NCBI RefSeq assembly: GCF_015500095.1
Contig: NZ_CP062983.1
Location: 1,488,001 to 1,552,000, forward strand
Direction: 5' to 3'
Length of the DNA stretch: 64,000 nt
Source: Phototrophicus methaneseepsis
Lineage (GTDB): Bacteria; Chloroflexota; Anaerolineae; Aggregatilineales; Phototrophicaceae
In this document: in pieces, positions 9,421 through 18,859 of the stretch
Numbering within the stretch: the stretch's first letter is position 1
Layout: every line of letters starts with the position of its first letter
Translations under genes and position numbers: made by a program
Notes under the pieces: model-generated
What the model was told of the DNA's origin: nothing
The model's input: only the letters and a program-made list of their open reading frames with translations
The model's database searches: none

Positions 9421-11157
9421 TTACGCTCCGGCGACGCGGGGCATCCAAACAGGTTCCATCCCCATTCGCCCGAACAGCAGTGCCTGGACCATCTTTGCGC
9501 GGATGTCTGCATAATCCGCATCATCCCATAGATTAACTGTTTTAGCCGGGTCTGTGATGAGGTTGAACAGTTCATAACGCGCTTCTTGCGGGTGATAGTT
9601 CATCTGGTACGGGCCGCTGTTGTAACTCTTGATATACATCGACGCTGTTTTGTTGGGCCGGGCTTTGGCAGCGTCGCTTAACGGCTCTTCCTTGAGCATT
9701 TCAGCCGTTAAGAATTTTTCCATCAGCGCGGCGCGCAGTTCCGGCTCATCCTGCCACAGGTTGTTCAGCTCGTTCGGGTCTGCTTTGAGGTCGAAAAGTT
9801 CCCCGTAGGCTCGGTTATAGTACACCGTGAGCTTGTAGCGATCATCAATATAGGTCTTGAGATAGAGTGTGGTTGGCTGATGCCGATTCTCGACAATGAC
9901 GTGCTGCCGGCCTATTGTGCTGTCGCCGTTCCAGATGGCTTGTTGATTGTGCCCGGTCATGTCATCTGGAATATCCAGCCCACAATAGCCGAGGAATGTG
10001 GGGGCATAATCGACGAGTGTTTGCAGGGTATCGCTGCGTTGGCCCGCCGGGATTTGCCCTGGTAGCCGGGCAATCATCGGTACTTTGATGCCATCGTCAT
10101 AGTGGAAAGCGCCTTTTGCGATGAGCCCATGCTGGCCGAAGTAATGCCCATGATCGCTTGTGAAGACCACCAGTGTATTTTCTGCGAGCCCAAGCGCATC
10201 CAGGTGATCCACGATACGGCCAATGTACTTGTCCATGCAGCTAATCATGCCATAGTAAGTGGCGATGTTTTTTGCCAGCTCATCGCGATCATGCAAATGC
10301 GAGTGATAGCCATGCATAGCGTTTCCGTTTATCTCCTCCCATCCTGAAAAATCGGGGTTCTCTTGCTGGGTCATCTGGTGAGCAGGCGGGTTCTTATCGT
10401 GCTCGCCAGGGACGACCTGCGGCACTGTGATACTCTCCGGGTCATACATCGTATCCCATGGCTCTGGCACGAGATAATCCGGGTGTGGGTCGAAGAAGCT
10501 GGCCCACATGAAGAAAGGCTCGTCTTTTTCCTTAAAGTCGCTGATGAGCGCATTCGTCCGTTCAGCAATCCAGGCATTGTAATGATATTCTTCCGGGATG
10601 AGCCACTTTCGCCGTTGAGAATCATTATTCCCGGTTGGTGAGCGGAAATAATCACGCCAGTTGGTCAGGCCCTTTTCTTCCATCCACAGCACATAATGCT
10701 GGCCGACATGCGCCTCATCCGTATGATTGCGGGTTAGCTCCACATGGTCGAAGCCGTAAAATGGCCCTTCAAAATCTTGCCAGAAGGTGAAATCTTGCAG
10801 CAGGGGATATGATTCCAACGAGGGGAATTCTTCCGTCCCACGCAAAGGCTGGAAGTGCGCCTTGCCGACCAGCGCCGTCTGGTAGCCCGCTTCCTTGAAG
10901 CGCTCGCCAACTGTTGGCTCATCTTCAGGCAGTTTGGTGCCCAGGGAATAGGCCCCGTTCTGGCTGGGGTACTTGCCTGTGATGAGGCAGGCTCGCGTTG
11001 GCGTACAGGTGGGGTTTGGGCAGTAAGCCCGTGTGAAGAGCGTGCCCTCATCTGCCAATTTATCCAGATGAGGCGTTTGTATCTCCGGGTTGAGACTTCC
11101 TAATGTATTCCAGTGCTGCTGATCAGACGTAATCAGCAGCACGTTGAGCTTTGTCAT
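9421..11157 (-). CDS. Type I sulfatase (Cys-type, CTPTR variant)
   Basis: At 578 residues this is the largest sulfatase here. The N-terminus LNVLLITSDQQHWNTLG carries the metal-binding acid. The active-site motif is CTPTR with Cys51, differing from the classic CxPSR by threonine in place of serine. FTSDHGHYFGQHGL supplies the second metal site. The C-terminal part contains two short blocks on the same theme (LFDLKADPNELNNLWQD and LFNLITDPAKTVNLWDD), the typical sulfatase C-terminal signature, apparently duplicated. The ATG is at 11157. The gene follows the MalG-type permease by 57 bp in the same transcript. The substrate is a sulfated sugar of unknown type. Confidence 0.88.
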   Translation of the reverse strand: MTKLNVLLITSDQQHWNTLGSLNPEIQTPHLDKLADEGTLFTRAYCPNPTCTPTRACLITGKYPSQNGAYSLGTKLPEDEPTVGERFKEAGYQTALVGKAHFQPLRGTEEFPSLESYPLLQDFTFWQDFEGPFYGFDHVELTRNHTDEAHVGQHYVLWMEEKGLTNWRDYFRSPTGNNDSQRRKWLIPEEYHYNAWIAERTNALISDFKEKDEPFFMWASFFDPHPDYLVPEPWDTMYDPESITVPQVVPGEHDKNPPAHQMTQQENPDFSGWEEINGNAMHGYHSHLHDRDELAKNIATYYGMISCMDKYIGRIVDHLDALGLAENTLVVFTSDHGHYFGQHGLIAKGAFHYDDGIKVPMIARLPGQIPAGQRSDTLQTLVDYAPTFLGYCGLDIPDDMTGHNQQAIWNGDSTIGRQHVIVENRHQPTTLYLKTYIDDRYKLTVYYNRAYGELFDLKADPNELNNLWQDEPELRAALMEKFLTAEMLKEEPLSDAAKARPNKTASMYIKSYNSGPYQMNYHPQEARYELFNLITDPAKTVNLWDDADYADIRAKMVQALLFGRMGMEPVWMPRVAGA

Positions 11158-11214
11158 AGCGTCTTTCTTTCTTGGTTGTGATGGCCCATCTTCTGATCAG
11201 TCTGATCGTGTGCC

Positions 11215-12102
11215 TTAGCTCTTAACAGCACCCGCAATGCCTTCGATAAAGTAACGCTGCATGACCAGGAAGAGCAAAATCACAGGGATAATTGCAATTG
11301 TCGCGGCGGCTGCCATCCCACTCCAATCTGTGAAGTATTCCCCTCTAAAGGCATACATACCCACGGAAAGCGTGCGTAACTCCGGACGGGCCAACGTCAG
11401 GACCAGGGGTAGCAGAAAGTCGTTCCAACTGGCGATGAACTGCATAATGACGACTGTCGCAATGATCGGCTTCGACAAGGGTAGCATGATTTGGAAGAAA
11501 ACGCGTAGGAAGCCCGCCCCATCGACAATAGCCGCTTCTTCAAGCTCTTTGGGCAATTGGGAGAAGTAGCCCATAAAGAGCAAGATGAAAATCACATTGG
11601 CACCGCCACTTTGTGCGAGGATAACGCCAAGCAGCGAACCATCTAATTCCAGATTGCTGATTAACTCAAAAATCGGGATGATGGTATAGCCCTTGGGCAA
11701 AAACACCGTTGCGATGAAGATGCCGATCACGATGCGCTTACCGGGGAAGCTGTACCGCCCCAGTGCGTAGCCCATCATGGATGTGGTCATCACCACCAAC
11801 ATGACCGAGCCAATAGCAATCAGGGCCGTATTCAGGAAATACTGGCTGATGTTTGCTTCTACCCACGCTCGTTGGAAGTTCTCAAATGTGAACTGGTCCG
11901 GAATCAGGCTGGTGCCGGAGCGGAAAATTTCGTTATTAGTCTTAAAGGACGCGCTCACCATCCACAGGAAAGGGTAAATCCAGATGAGGGCAATCGGCGT
12001 CAGGATGAGCGTGATGACGATCTCTCGCAGTCGCTTCGCCTGCAAAGCCATACGCTTGGTATGTTCTTCCGGGGTGATTGCTGTGCTTTGTAGCGCTGCC
12101 AT
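11215..12102 (-). CDS. CUT1 sugar ABC transporter permease, MalG type
   Basis: A 295-residue inner-membrane subunit with about six transmembrane helices. The cytoplasmic EAA loop that docks the ATPase is EEAAIVDGAGFLRVFFQIML. The N-terminal layout (WIYPFLWMVSASFKTN) and end are typical of MalG/UgpE-type carbohydrate permeases. Its ATG shares one base with the stop codon of the preceding permease (TAATG), so the two are translationally coupled. It is in the module A operon with the sulfatases, hence the likely cargo is a sulfated oligosaccharide. No ATPase gene is in this operon. Confidence 0.93.
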   Translation of the reverse strand: MAALQSTAITPEEHTKRMALQAKRLREIVITLILTPIALIWIYPFLWMVSASFKTNNEIFRSGTSLIPDQFTFENFQRAWVEANISQYFLNTALIAIGSVMLVVMTTSMMGYALGRYSFPGKRIVIGIFIATVFLPKGYTIIPIFELISNLELDGSLLGVILAQSGGANVIFILLFMGYFSQLPKELEEAAIVDGAGFLRVFFQIMLPLSKPIIATVVIMQFIASWNDFLLPLVLTLARPELRTLSVGMYAFRGEYFTDWSGMAAAATIAIIPVILLFLVMQRYFIEGIAGAVKS

Positions 12103-13115
12103 TAGATATCCTCCCTCGTGGTTTCTGCCGCTGCGATACCTGCCTTCTCACGGTTCGCCCACCGGGCGGCGACGAACTGCAGGATAGCAATGACCATCAC
12201 AGCCAGCCCAAAGAAGACCGCCGCCGCAGAGGCATAACCAATGCGTGGTAGCGTCATGCTGTTTGCTGCGCCGAAGGCTGTGCGATAGATGTACACTTCC
12301 ATCACTTCACTGGCGAAGAATGGCCCACCCTGGGTCATCGTCTGGACCAGCGCGAACACATTCAACGTGCCGACAGCCGTAATCAGCAGAATGACGACCG
12401 CAAAGGGCCGGATTAATGGCAACGTGATGAAGAAGAACTTACGCCACCAGTTGGCCCCATCGACTTCCGCTGCTTCGTAAAGCGTCTCTGGGATCGTCTG
12501 CAAGGCAGCCAGCCAGTAGATCATCGGGTTGCCAAGCCACTTCCAGATTTCGACGCCGACGACAGCAAAGAGCGATACTTTTGGATCACCCAGGAAGTCA
12601 ATCGGCCTATTGACGAGCCCCAGGTCCATCAATGCCAGGTTAATTGGCCCGTTAAACGGGCTTAGGATGAACGTCATGACGATACCCACAATAGCCGTCG
12701 TCGTCACGACAGGGACGAAGAACATCGTCCTGAAAATGGGTGCCAGCCGCAATGCGCGATCATTCAAAACAATGGCGATAATCAGTGCCAGCGTGAGCTT
12801 AATCGGCACGCTCGTCAGCATAAAGACGAAGGAATTCTTAAACGCATTCCAGAATTGCGCATCGCCGATCACTTCCTGATAGTTGGCAATGCCGATGTAG
12901 TACGGCGCGCTGGTAAAGCCGGACCATTGGAAGAACGAATAGTATGCCGATGCGATGATAGGGTAGAGCGTGAACATAGCCGTCAGGATCAGGGATGGCA
13001 GCATGAATACATAAATCCAGCGATTATCCATGATGCGCTGACGTAAGGTGCGTTTGTTGATGTCAGAAGTTATGATACTGCCCGACGTCACATTAGAAGG
13101 AATCGGGATAGACAT
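12102..13115 (-). CDS. CUT1 sugar ABC transporter permease, MalF/UgpA type
   Basis: A 337-residue membrane protein with six predicted helices. The first follows a 35-residue cytoplasmic tail (DNRWIYVFMLPSLILTAMF). The EAA loop is YEAAEVDGANWWRKFFFITL. AGGAG lies 7 nt before the ATG at 13113-13115. It pairs with the MalG-type subunit encoded directly downstream and with the Tat-exported binding protein encoded upstream. Unlike the MalF-type subunit of module B, it has no extra N-terminal helices. Confidence 0.93.
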   Translation of the reverse strand: MSIPIPSNVTSGSIITSDINKRTLRQRIMDNRWIYVFMLPSLILTAMFTLYPIIASAYYSFFQWSGFTSAPYYIGIANYQEVIGDAQFWNAFKNSFVFMLTSVPIKLTLALIIAIVLNDRALRLAPIFRTMFFVPVVTTTAIVGIVMTFILSPFNGPINLALMDLGLVNRPIDFLGDPKVSLFAVVGVEIWKWLGNPMIYWLAALQTIPETLYEAAEVDGANWWRKFFFITLPLIRPFAVVILLITAVGTLNVFALVQTMTQGGPFFASEVMEVYIYRTAFGAANSMTLPRIGYASAAAVFFGLAVMVIAILQFVAARWANREKAGIAAAETTREDI

Positions 13116-13188
13116 GGCTTGCTCCTAGGCTTCACCGAGTGGGTTACAGGGGATGCGTCAAGTGACCGCTCAGAGCGATGATGAGGGG

Positions 13189-13214
13189 CACAGCAGGGAG
13201 AAACCCCTGCTGTG
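13189..13214 (-). promoter_or_regulatory. Intercistronic hairpin between binding protein and permease genes
   Basis: CACAGCAGGG (13189-13198) pairs with CCCTGCTGTG (13205-13214). There is no T-run on the minus strand, so it is unlikely to be a full terminator. Hairpins at this place in sugar ABC operons commonly protect the binding-protein message or reduce permease expression; that role is inferred. Confidence 0.6.
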
Positions 13215-13274
13215 TGGTCCTATGCATGGCTGATCTGCGGTTATGAAGGGCGCTTCACCCTGCCACAGGGTCGC

Positions 13275-14801
13275 TTACGTCAAATCAGCGTAATTTTCTT
13301 CGCTGTAGTCTGCTGTGGGATCCCAATTCGGGAAGACGTAATCATCACGAGAGACCTCAGCACCTTTTTCCTGCGCGGCTGCAATCGCACGATCAAGCTC
13401 TGCATTGCAGCGGTCGCTCAGGTCTTGTAAGGCCCCTGCGATATCCGTGATTTGCTCGGTGTAAATACCCTGGATGATTTCTGGCAAGCTCGGCGTGACG
13501 GCGCGTAATTCTAACGCGACATCGGCAGTTTGCTGGTTGCGGACAATCGGGCTGGGCCCAACGCGAATTTGCTCGTTGAACATCAACAGCGCCTTACGTT
13601 CCAGCTCGTGCATATCGGCAACTTCAATCGCCTCTGCAAAGATAGCCGGGTCTGCTGCGCCAACATAGGTTGCCCAGGCGATCTGGCCTTCTAGGGTGCC
13701 TAGATAGTGGAAGATGTCGCCAGCGATCTGCTTATTTTCCTCTGGTGCATCTGCGTAGATGTGGATTTCGTTATCGCCACCCGGCGCCACCGTTAGCGGG
13801 ATGAGGGTGTCTGGGTCGAGAAGCGGCTGTGAACCAATGTCGAAGTTAAAGTCTGGGTTTTCTCTCAACCAGATCGGGATGTTCCATGGACCCTGCAAGA
13901 TCATACCTGCGGCACCTTGTGGCATACGCGCACGGGCTTCTGGCGCGTTCATAGAGAGCGAACCTGGGAAGACGCTGCCATCATCACGCAAGCGCAGCAA
14001 GACGTTGATCGCTTCTGCAAAGAGGGGATCCGTATAGGGCATTTCGCCTGTGCGCATATCGACGTAGAAGTTGCCGACAGGCATGCAGACGGCCCCAGCC
14101 ATACGAGCAAAGCCCAGGACAATATCGCCCCAACGATTGACCTGATTGCCACCAACGATGAAGCCAAAGTAGCGACCGGCACCATTTTCGGTAATCTTAC
14201 GGGCAACTTCGACGAATTCGTCGGCTGACATGGGGCCGCTGGTTGGGTCGAAGCCGGCTTCTTGCATGTACTCGACGTTGTAGAGCAGGTGCGTGCTGGT
14301 GCGTTTGTTAGATGTCGCAGGGAAGGAATAGGTTTTGCCATCAAAGCCCGTAATGCCTTCGACGAAGACCCCTGGCGGGAAGTTCGCTTTCCATTCCGCA
14401 AAGTTTGGAATGTAGTCATCCAATGCCGCGACCCAGCCTTCGCTAACGGCTTGTGCGAGCGTCACAGCTAATGGCCTCTGGAAGACATCATGCGCTGTGC
14501 CATTGCGCACGCCTAATGGCACAACCTGAGCAATTTCATTCCATGGGAGCGCATCATATTGAACGTGGATGTTTGGGTGTGCTTCCTGGTACTTCTCGAA
14601 GAAGGCATTCCAGAAAACGGCTTTTTGGTCGCCACTATCCACCCATCGGAAGGTTGCATCTGCAGTAGGAAGCTCTGCGCCGGATGGGATGATTTGGATT
14701 GCATCGTCTTGTGCAGCAAGCCGGAAGCCATTCGCAGCCAGGAACATGCCCAGGCTGCCTGCTGATGTCATTTGCAAAAATTTACGGCGGGAAATTTTCA
14801 T
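13275..14801 (-). CDS. Sugar ABC transporter substrate-binding protein with Tat signal
   Basis: A 508-residue family-1 extracellular solute-binding protein. The N-terminus SRRKFLQMTSAGS is a clear twin-arginine motif followed by a hydrophobic stretch, so it should be exported folded; this is less usual for CUT1 binding proteins. The body shows family landmarks such as FEKYQEAHPNIHVQYDALPW and the motif GPWNIPIW. AGAGG lies 5 nt before the ATG. It heads the module A operon and is divergent from the LacI gene, with 364 bp between. Sulfatases in the same operon suggest a sulfated oligosaccharide ligand. Confidence 0.9.
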   Translation of the reverse strand: MKISRRKFLQMTSAGSLGMFLAANGFRLAAQDDAIQIIPSGAELPTADATFRWVDSGDQKAVFWNAFFEKYQEAHPNIHVQYDALPWNEIAQVVPLGVRNGTAHDVFQRPLAVTLAQAVSEGWVAALDDYIPNFAEWKANFPPGVFVEGITGFDGKTYSFPATSNKRTSTHLLYNVEYMQEAGFDPTSGPMSADEFVEVARKITENGAGRYFGFIVGGNQVNRWGDIVLGFARMAGAVCMPVGNFYVDMRTGEMPYTDPLFAEAINVLLRLRDDGSVFPGSLSMNAPEARARMPQGAAGMILQGPWNIPIWLRENPDFNFDIGSQPLLDPDTLIPLTVAPGGDNEIHIYADAPEENKQIAGDIFHYLGTLEGQIAWATYVGAADPAIFAEAIEVADMHELERKALLMFNEQIRVGPSPIVRNQQTADVALELRAVTPSLPEIIQGIYTEQITDIAGALQDLSDRCNAELDRAIAAAQEKGAEVSRDDYVFPNWDPTADYSEENYADLT

Positions 14802-14886
14802 TGAGGCCTCTTTCTATAAGAAAACAATGTAATTTCTAAGAGCGCTTGCACTTTAAAAATTGGCAAGCCCGGCGAGAACGTCCCCG

Positions 14887-14945
14887 AATATCGGTTTCCG
14901 TTATCGTTAACGGCATTGTAGCTCAATCCGATATTGCTGTCAAAA
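14887..14945. promoter_or_regulatory. Nested inverted repeats in the divergent LacI/binding-protein promoter region
   Basis: An outer pair AATATCGG (14887-14894) and CCGATATT (14938-14945) surrounds an inner inverted repeat CCGTTA (14898-14903) and TAACGG (14908-14913). The inner element resembles LacI-family half-sites rich in GTTA/TAAC. The block lies about 90 bp upstream of the binding-protein start and 220 bp upstream of the regulator start, so it is a candidate operator set for the adjacent LacI protein. The remainder of 14802-15165 has no gene. Confidence 0.5.
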
Positions 14946-15165
14946 AGGTCAAATGGCATGGCTAATTGCCTCGTAATGCGCATAATGAAAGAGTCAGTTA
15001 TGTTCCAAAGGACCCTTGTGATGTCCTTGCTCATATCATGCATCTGTCATTGTGATAAAAGCAATGGGTAATGAAAGATATAAGTAAAATACTATATCTA
15101 TAGTTGTTGTATCCAGCAGTTTCATCGGATAAGTTTCAGTTGAAGACGGCCCAATTGGGGAATTT

Positions 15166-16185
15166 ATGGCTAGAGGTCAGGTTACAATCACAGATATTGC
15201 GAAAGAAGCTGGTGTTTCTGCCCAGACTGTGTCGCGTGTTATCAACAATCGGCAGGACGTTAGCGAAACCACGCGACGACGCATTCAGCATATTATTGAA
15301 CGTATGGGGTACCAGCCGAATCGCTTGGCGCAAGGATTGCGTGCCAGTCAATCGCGCACGTTAGGTGTGGTCACGCTCAATGCCAGCCACCCTATCCCAA
15401 TCCGCGCGATGGAAGCAGAAGCCAGCAACCTGGATTACACGGTCGCTTTCTATTCCATAGACCCGGACGATAAAGACGACTTTGCCTCCAAATTCAGCCT
15501 GATTCGTGCGCAGATGACAGATGGTATTGTCGTTATTACACCCCATACGTATATCACCTACGAGATGCTCCTTGAGCATACGCACAATACGCCCCTGGTC
15601 CTGGTAAATTCTCATGTTGACCCAGCGATTCCGTCAGTCATATTCGACCAGGTTTATGGGATCGGTGTGACGACACAACACCTCATTGATTTAGGGCATC
15701 GGCAAATTTGTGAGATTAGCGGCTCAATCGACATTCGTATTGATGGCGCATTACGCCACAAAGCCTTTGTCGAGACGATGCAGCGCAATGGCATTGTCGA
15801 TTTTCTCTCTGTGACAGGGGATCTTACGTCAGAAGGGGGCTATGCTGCCGTTGACGAACTGCTGAGGCAGGATGCGCCTTTTACGGCCATTGTCTGTGCA
15901 ACGGATTCCACAGCGATGGGGGCCATGCACCGGCTGCATGAAGCGGGCCTGCGCATACCGGAAGATGTCTCTATTGTCGGTTATGACGATGCTGAATATG
16001 CGTCTTATCTTTATCCACCATTGACGACGATTCGTCAGGATTTTAACCTGCTAGGACGAACGGCGATTGCTTACTTGAATGAGCTTATCGTGGACGATTT
16101 TTCTGTGCTGGAACAGCGTGTTATCCGGCCAGAATTTATCCTTCGAGAAAGCACAGCGCCGCCTCGTTTGCCGCCTCGCTCATAG
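15166..16185 (+). CDS. LacI-family transcriptional regulator of sulfatase module A
   Basis: A 339-residue repressor. The N-terminal helix-turn-helix is textbook: VTITDIAKEAGVSAQTVSRV, followed by the hinge helix region YQPNRLAQGLRASQSRTLGVV. The remainder is a periplasmic-binding-protein-like effector domain ending with the usual DDAEYASYLYPPLTTIRQD block. GGGG lies 5 nt before the ATG. Divergent placement from the module A transporter makes it the probable local sugar-responsive regulator (inference from position). Effector unknown. Confidence 0.92.
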   Translation: MARGQVTITDIAKEAGVSAQTVSRVINNRQDVSETTRRRIQHIIERMGYQPNRLAQGLRASQSRTLGVVTLNASHPIPIRAMEAEASNLDYTVAFYSIDPDDKDDFASKFSLIRAQMTDGIVVITPHTYITYEMLLEHTHNTPLVLVNSHVDPAIPSVIFDQVYGIGVTTQHLIDLGHRQICEISGSIDIRIDGALRHKAFVETMQRNGIVDFLSVTGDLTSEGGYAAVDELLRQDAPFTAIVCATDSTAMGAMHRLHEAGLRIPEDVSIVGYDDAEYASYLYPPLTTIRQDFNLLGRTAIAYLNELIVDDFSVLEQRVIRPEFILRESTAPPRLPPRS

Positions 16186-16345
16186 CATGCATCCATAGAA
16201 TGCATTGGCCGTACTACTTTTACCCTGGCGCACGGCCCCGATGACATACCCTCGCAGGGGGGATAGATGGTATACAATGGTCGGACGTTCGGGCTAGTGA
16301 TTTGTATATGATTGGCGTGCTGCCACCACATGAAGGCGAATAAGT

Positions 16346-17368
16346 ATGATGCGCAAACGCATATCGCTCATTACGGGCGCAAATGGTGAAGTCGGCCAGG
16401 GGTTGATCCGCGACCTCTCAGATTCCGGTGATGCGCCGCTCCTGGCGCTCGATATTAAACCCCTGAAAGACGAATTACGGCCCAGGGTCATGAACTCGAT
16501 TGAGGGCAACATCCTCGATCAAGACTTGCTGGATTATCTCAACAGTCAGTATGAAATTACGACAGTCTTCCATCTGGCGGCTTTCTTATCAACACGGGCG
16601 GAATTCACGCCGGAAGCAGCTCATCGCGTTAACGTACAGGGGACGATTAACCTGCTGCAACTGGCGATTGAGCAATCTCAGTGGCAGGCTCGCCCTGTTA
16701 AATTCGTCTTCCCAAGCTCGCTGGCGGCCTATGGCTTGCCGGACCTGGAGACGAAAGCCGCCGCGCCGCCGCTCAAGGAAGATGATTATAATCAGCCTAT
16801 TACCATGTATGGGTGCAATAAACTCTATTGTGAGCATATCGGGCGTTACTATGCCAATCACTATCGGCAGCTTGCCCCTCAGCAAGAATCATTTTACGTA
16901 GATTTCCGCAGCTTGCGGTTCCCTGGCCTCATCAGCGCCTATACCGTGCCTTCTGGCGGGACCAGTGATTACGTGCCTGAAATGCTGCATGCTGCCGCCA
17001 AAAAACAGCCTTATGCATCGTTCGTCCGGCCAGATACCACAATCCCCTTTATGGCGATGCCTGACGCCATTAAGTCGTTGTTGGCGCTGGCGGATAGCCC
17101 CAGAGAAGCCCTGACCCAGACTGTGTATAATGTGACCAGTTTTACACTCTCTGCTGAGGCTGCTGCGGAACGGGTGCGCCAGGGCTTCCCCGATGCACAA
17201 ATTACCTTTGCGGAAGACCGTAATCGCCAGCATATCGTCGATACCTGGCCTGCGATGCTGGATGACAGCGCCGCGCGGCGAGATTGGGGCTGGCAGCCGG
17301 ATTATGACGAGGAACGCGCCTTTAACGAGTACCTTATTCCGGTCCTCAAAGAACAATATAGCAGCTAA
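16346..17368 (+). CDS. tdh: SDR-type L-threonine 3-dehydrogenase-like enzyme
   Basis: A 340-residue extended short-chain dehydrogenase. The NAD-binding GANGEVGQG motif is at residues 11-19, and the catalytic YxxxK appears as YGCNK in TMYGCNKLYCEHIGRYY. RSLRFPGLIS and the later TTIPFMAMPDA segment match the epimerase-like threonine dehydrogenases that oxidise L-threonine to 2-amino-3-ketobutyrate. The next gene, 54 bp downstream on the same strand, encodes the enzyme that cleaves that product, which is the main argument for substrate. GAAGG precedes the ATG by 9 nt. A generic NAD-dependent epimerase is the alternative. Confidence 0.85.
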   Translation: MMRKRISLITGANGEVGQGLIRDLSDSGDAPLLALDIKPLKDELRPRVMNSIEGNILDQDLLDYLNSQYEITTVFHLAAFLSTRAEFTPEAAHRVNVQGTINLLQLAIEQSQWQARPVKFVFPSSLAAYGLPDLETKAAAPPLKEDDYNQPITMYGCNKLYCEHIGRYYANHYRQLAPQQESFYVDFRSLRFPGLISAYTVPSGGTSDYVPEMLHAAAKKQPYASFVRPDTTIPFMAMPDAIKSLLALADSPREALTQTVYNVTSFTLSAEAAAERVRQGFPDAQITFAEDRNRQHIVDTWPAMLDDSAARRDWGWQPDYDEERAFNEYLIPVLKEQYSS

Positions 17369-17422
17369 GACATCGCCAGATACACCAACTCAATCACATG
17401 ACATAACACGATAAGGGGCAGC

Positions 17423-18619
17423 ATGATGGATTATGAGGTAGATCGTAAAACGCAGTGGATTGCAGATGAACTCCAGACCCTGCAAGAGAGCGGCTTGTTC
17501 AATCAAATCCCTGTGATCGAATCCGCCATGGGTGGACGTATCCGTATTGGTGGCAAAGAGCTCATCAACTTCTGTGCCAATGACTATCTCGGCCTCGCCA
17601 ATCATCCCCGCTTACAACAAGCTGCCCGCGATGCCATCGAAAAGTATGGCATTGGGCCGGGCGCAGTCCGCTCGATTGCCGGGACGAATGTGCTGCACCA
17701 ACAACTTGAAGAGCGTCTGGCCTCGTTTAAAGGCGCGGATGCGTGCATTACCTTCCAGAGCGGTTTCACAGCCAATCTGGCGACGATCCCGGCATTGGTA
17801 GGGCGTGGGGATGTGATCTTCTCCGATCGTTTGAACCATGCCAGCATCATTGATGGCTGTCGCCTCAGCCGGGCCACCATCGTTGCTTATGAGCACAATG
17901 ATGTCGATGACTTGCAAGAGAAAATCCGGCAGACAACGGAGTATGGTCGCCGACTGATTGTGACGGATGGCGTCTTTAGCATGGATGGCGATATTGCCCC
18001 GCTGCCCGCGATTTATGAGGTCGCCAATGAACATGGCATTATGCTCATGGTCGATGATGCCCATGGCGAAGGCGTCCTGGGGCGTAACGGCCGTGGTATT
18101 GTCGATCACTTCGACCTGCACGGCAAAATCGACGTTGAAATCGGCACGATGAGCAAGGCTTTTGGCGTCGTGGGCGGCATTGTGGCGGGCAAGCGCGTCA
18201 TTATAGATTGGCTGCGCCAGCGTGGTCGTCCATTCTTATTTTCCAGCGCGATGACGATCCCGGATACAGCTGCTTGCCTCGAAGCCGTAGACTTGCTGGA
18301 AAGCTCCGGCGAGTTGGTGCAGGCCCTATGGGCGAATGCCAAGCTGATGAAAGCCGAAATGCAGAAGATGGGCTTCGACATCGGCCACAGCGAAACGCCT
18401 ATTATCCCGCTCATGCTCGGTGATGTGAAGTTGGCGCGGCAATTCAGTAAGGAATTGCTGGAAAACGGCGTCTTTGCAATGGCGATTGGTTATCCAACGG
18501 TGCCAGAAGGCAAGGCGCGTGTCCGTGTGATGAACACGGCGGCACATTCCCAGGCAGATCTCGAAGAAGCCCTGGGAACCTTCCAACTGGTGGGGCGCAA
18601 GCTCGGCGTCATCGACTAG
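17423..18619 (+). CDS. kbl: Glycine C-acetyltransferase (2-amino-3-ketobutyrate CoA ligase)
   Basis: A 398-residue alpha-oxoamine synthase. PLP is expected on Lys245 in GTMSKAFGVVGG. Other family marks are FCANDYLGLANHP near the N-terminus, DGVFSMDGDIAPL and VDDAHGEGVLG. With the upstream dehydrogenase it would convert threonine to glycine and acetyl-CoA in the cytoplasm. AAGGGG lies 5-6 nt before the first of two consecutive ATG codons. 8-amino-7-oxononanoate synthase (BioF) is the main look-alike, but pairing with tdh favours Kbl. Confidence 0.92.
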   Translation: MMDYEVDRKTQWIADELQTLQESGLFNQIPVIESAMGGRIRIGGKELINFCANDYLGLANHPRLQQAARDAIEKYGIGPGAVRSIAGTNVLHQQLEERLASFKGADACITFQSGFTANLATIPALVGRGDVIFSDRLNHASIIDGCRLSRATIVAYEHNDVDDLQEKIRQTTEYGRRLIVTDGVFSMDGDIAPLPAIYEVANEHGIMLMVDDAHGEGVLGRNGRGIVDHFDLHGKIDVEIGTMSKAFGVVGGIVAGKRVIIDWLRQRGRPFLFSSAMTIPDTAACLEAVDLLESSGELVQALWANAKLMKAEMQKMGFDIGHSETPIIPLMLGDVKLARQFSKELLENGVFAMAIGYPTVPEGKARVRVMNTAAHSQADLEEALGTFQLVGRKLGVID

Positions 18620-18859
18620 GCTGCTGCACCGAATGCGTCGCAATGATCAGAAACGTTAATCTTGTTTTAACGCGAAGGTACTAGACAGATGCTCGAATCG
18701 GCATACAATGGGGCCTGTATACATCAAAAGGTGTACACAAACATATAGGAGTCGTTTCTTAAGCTTTCCAACGAGTGCCAGTAACATCGTCCTCTATTGT
18801 TGAAAATTTATTTAAGTCTGTGAAGTTTCACAGGGTTAATCCCGAATTTGGAGGACACA

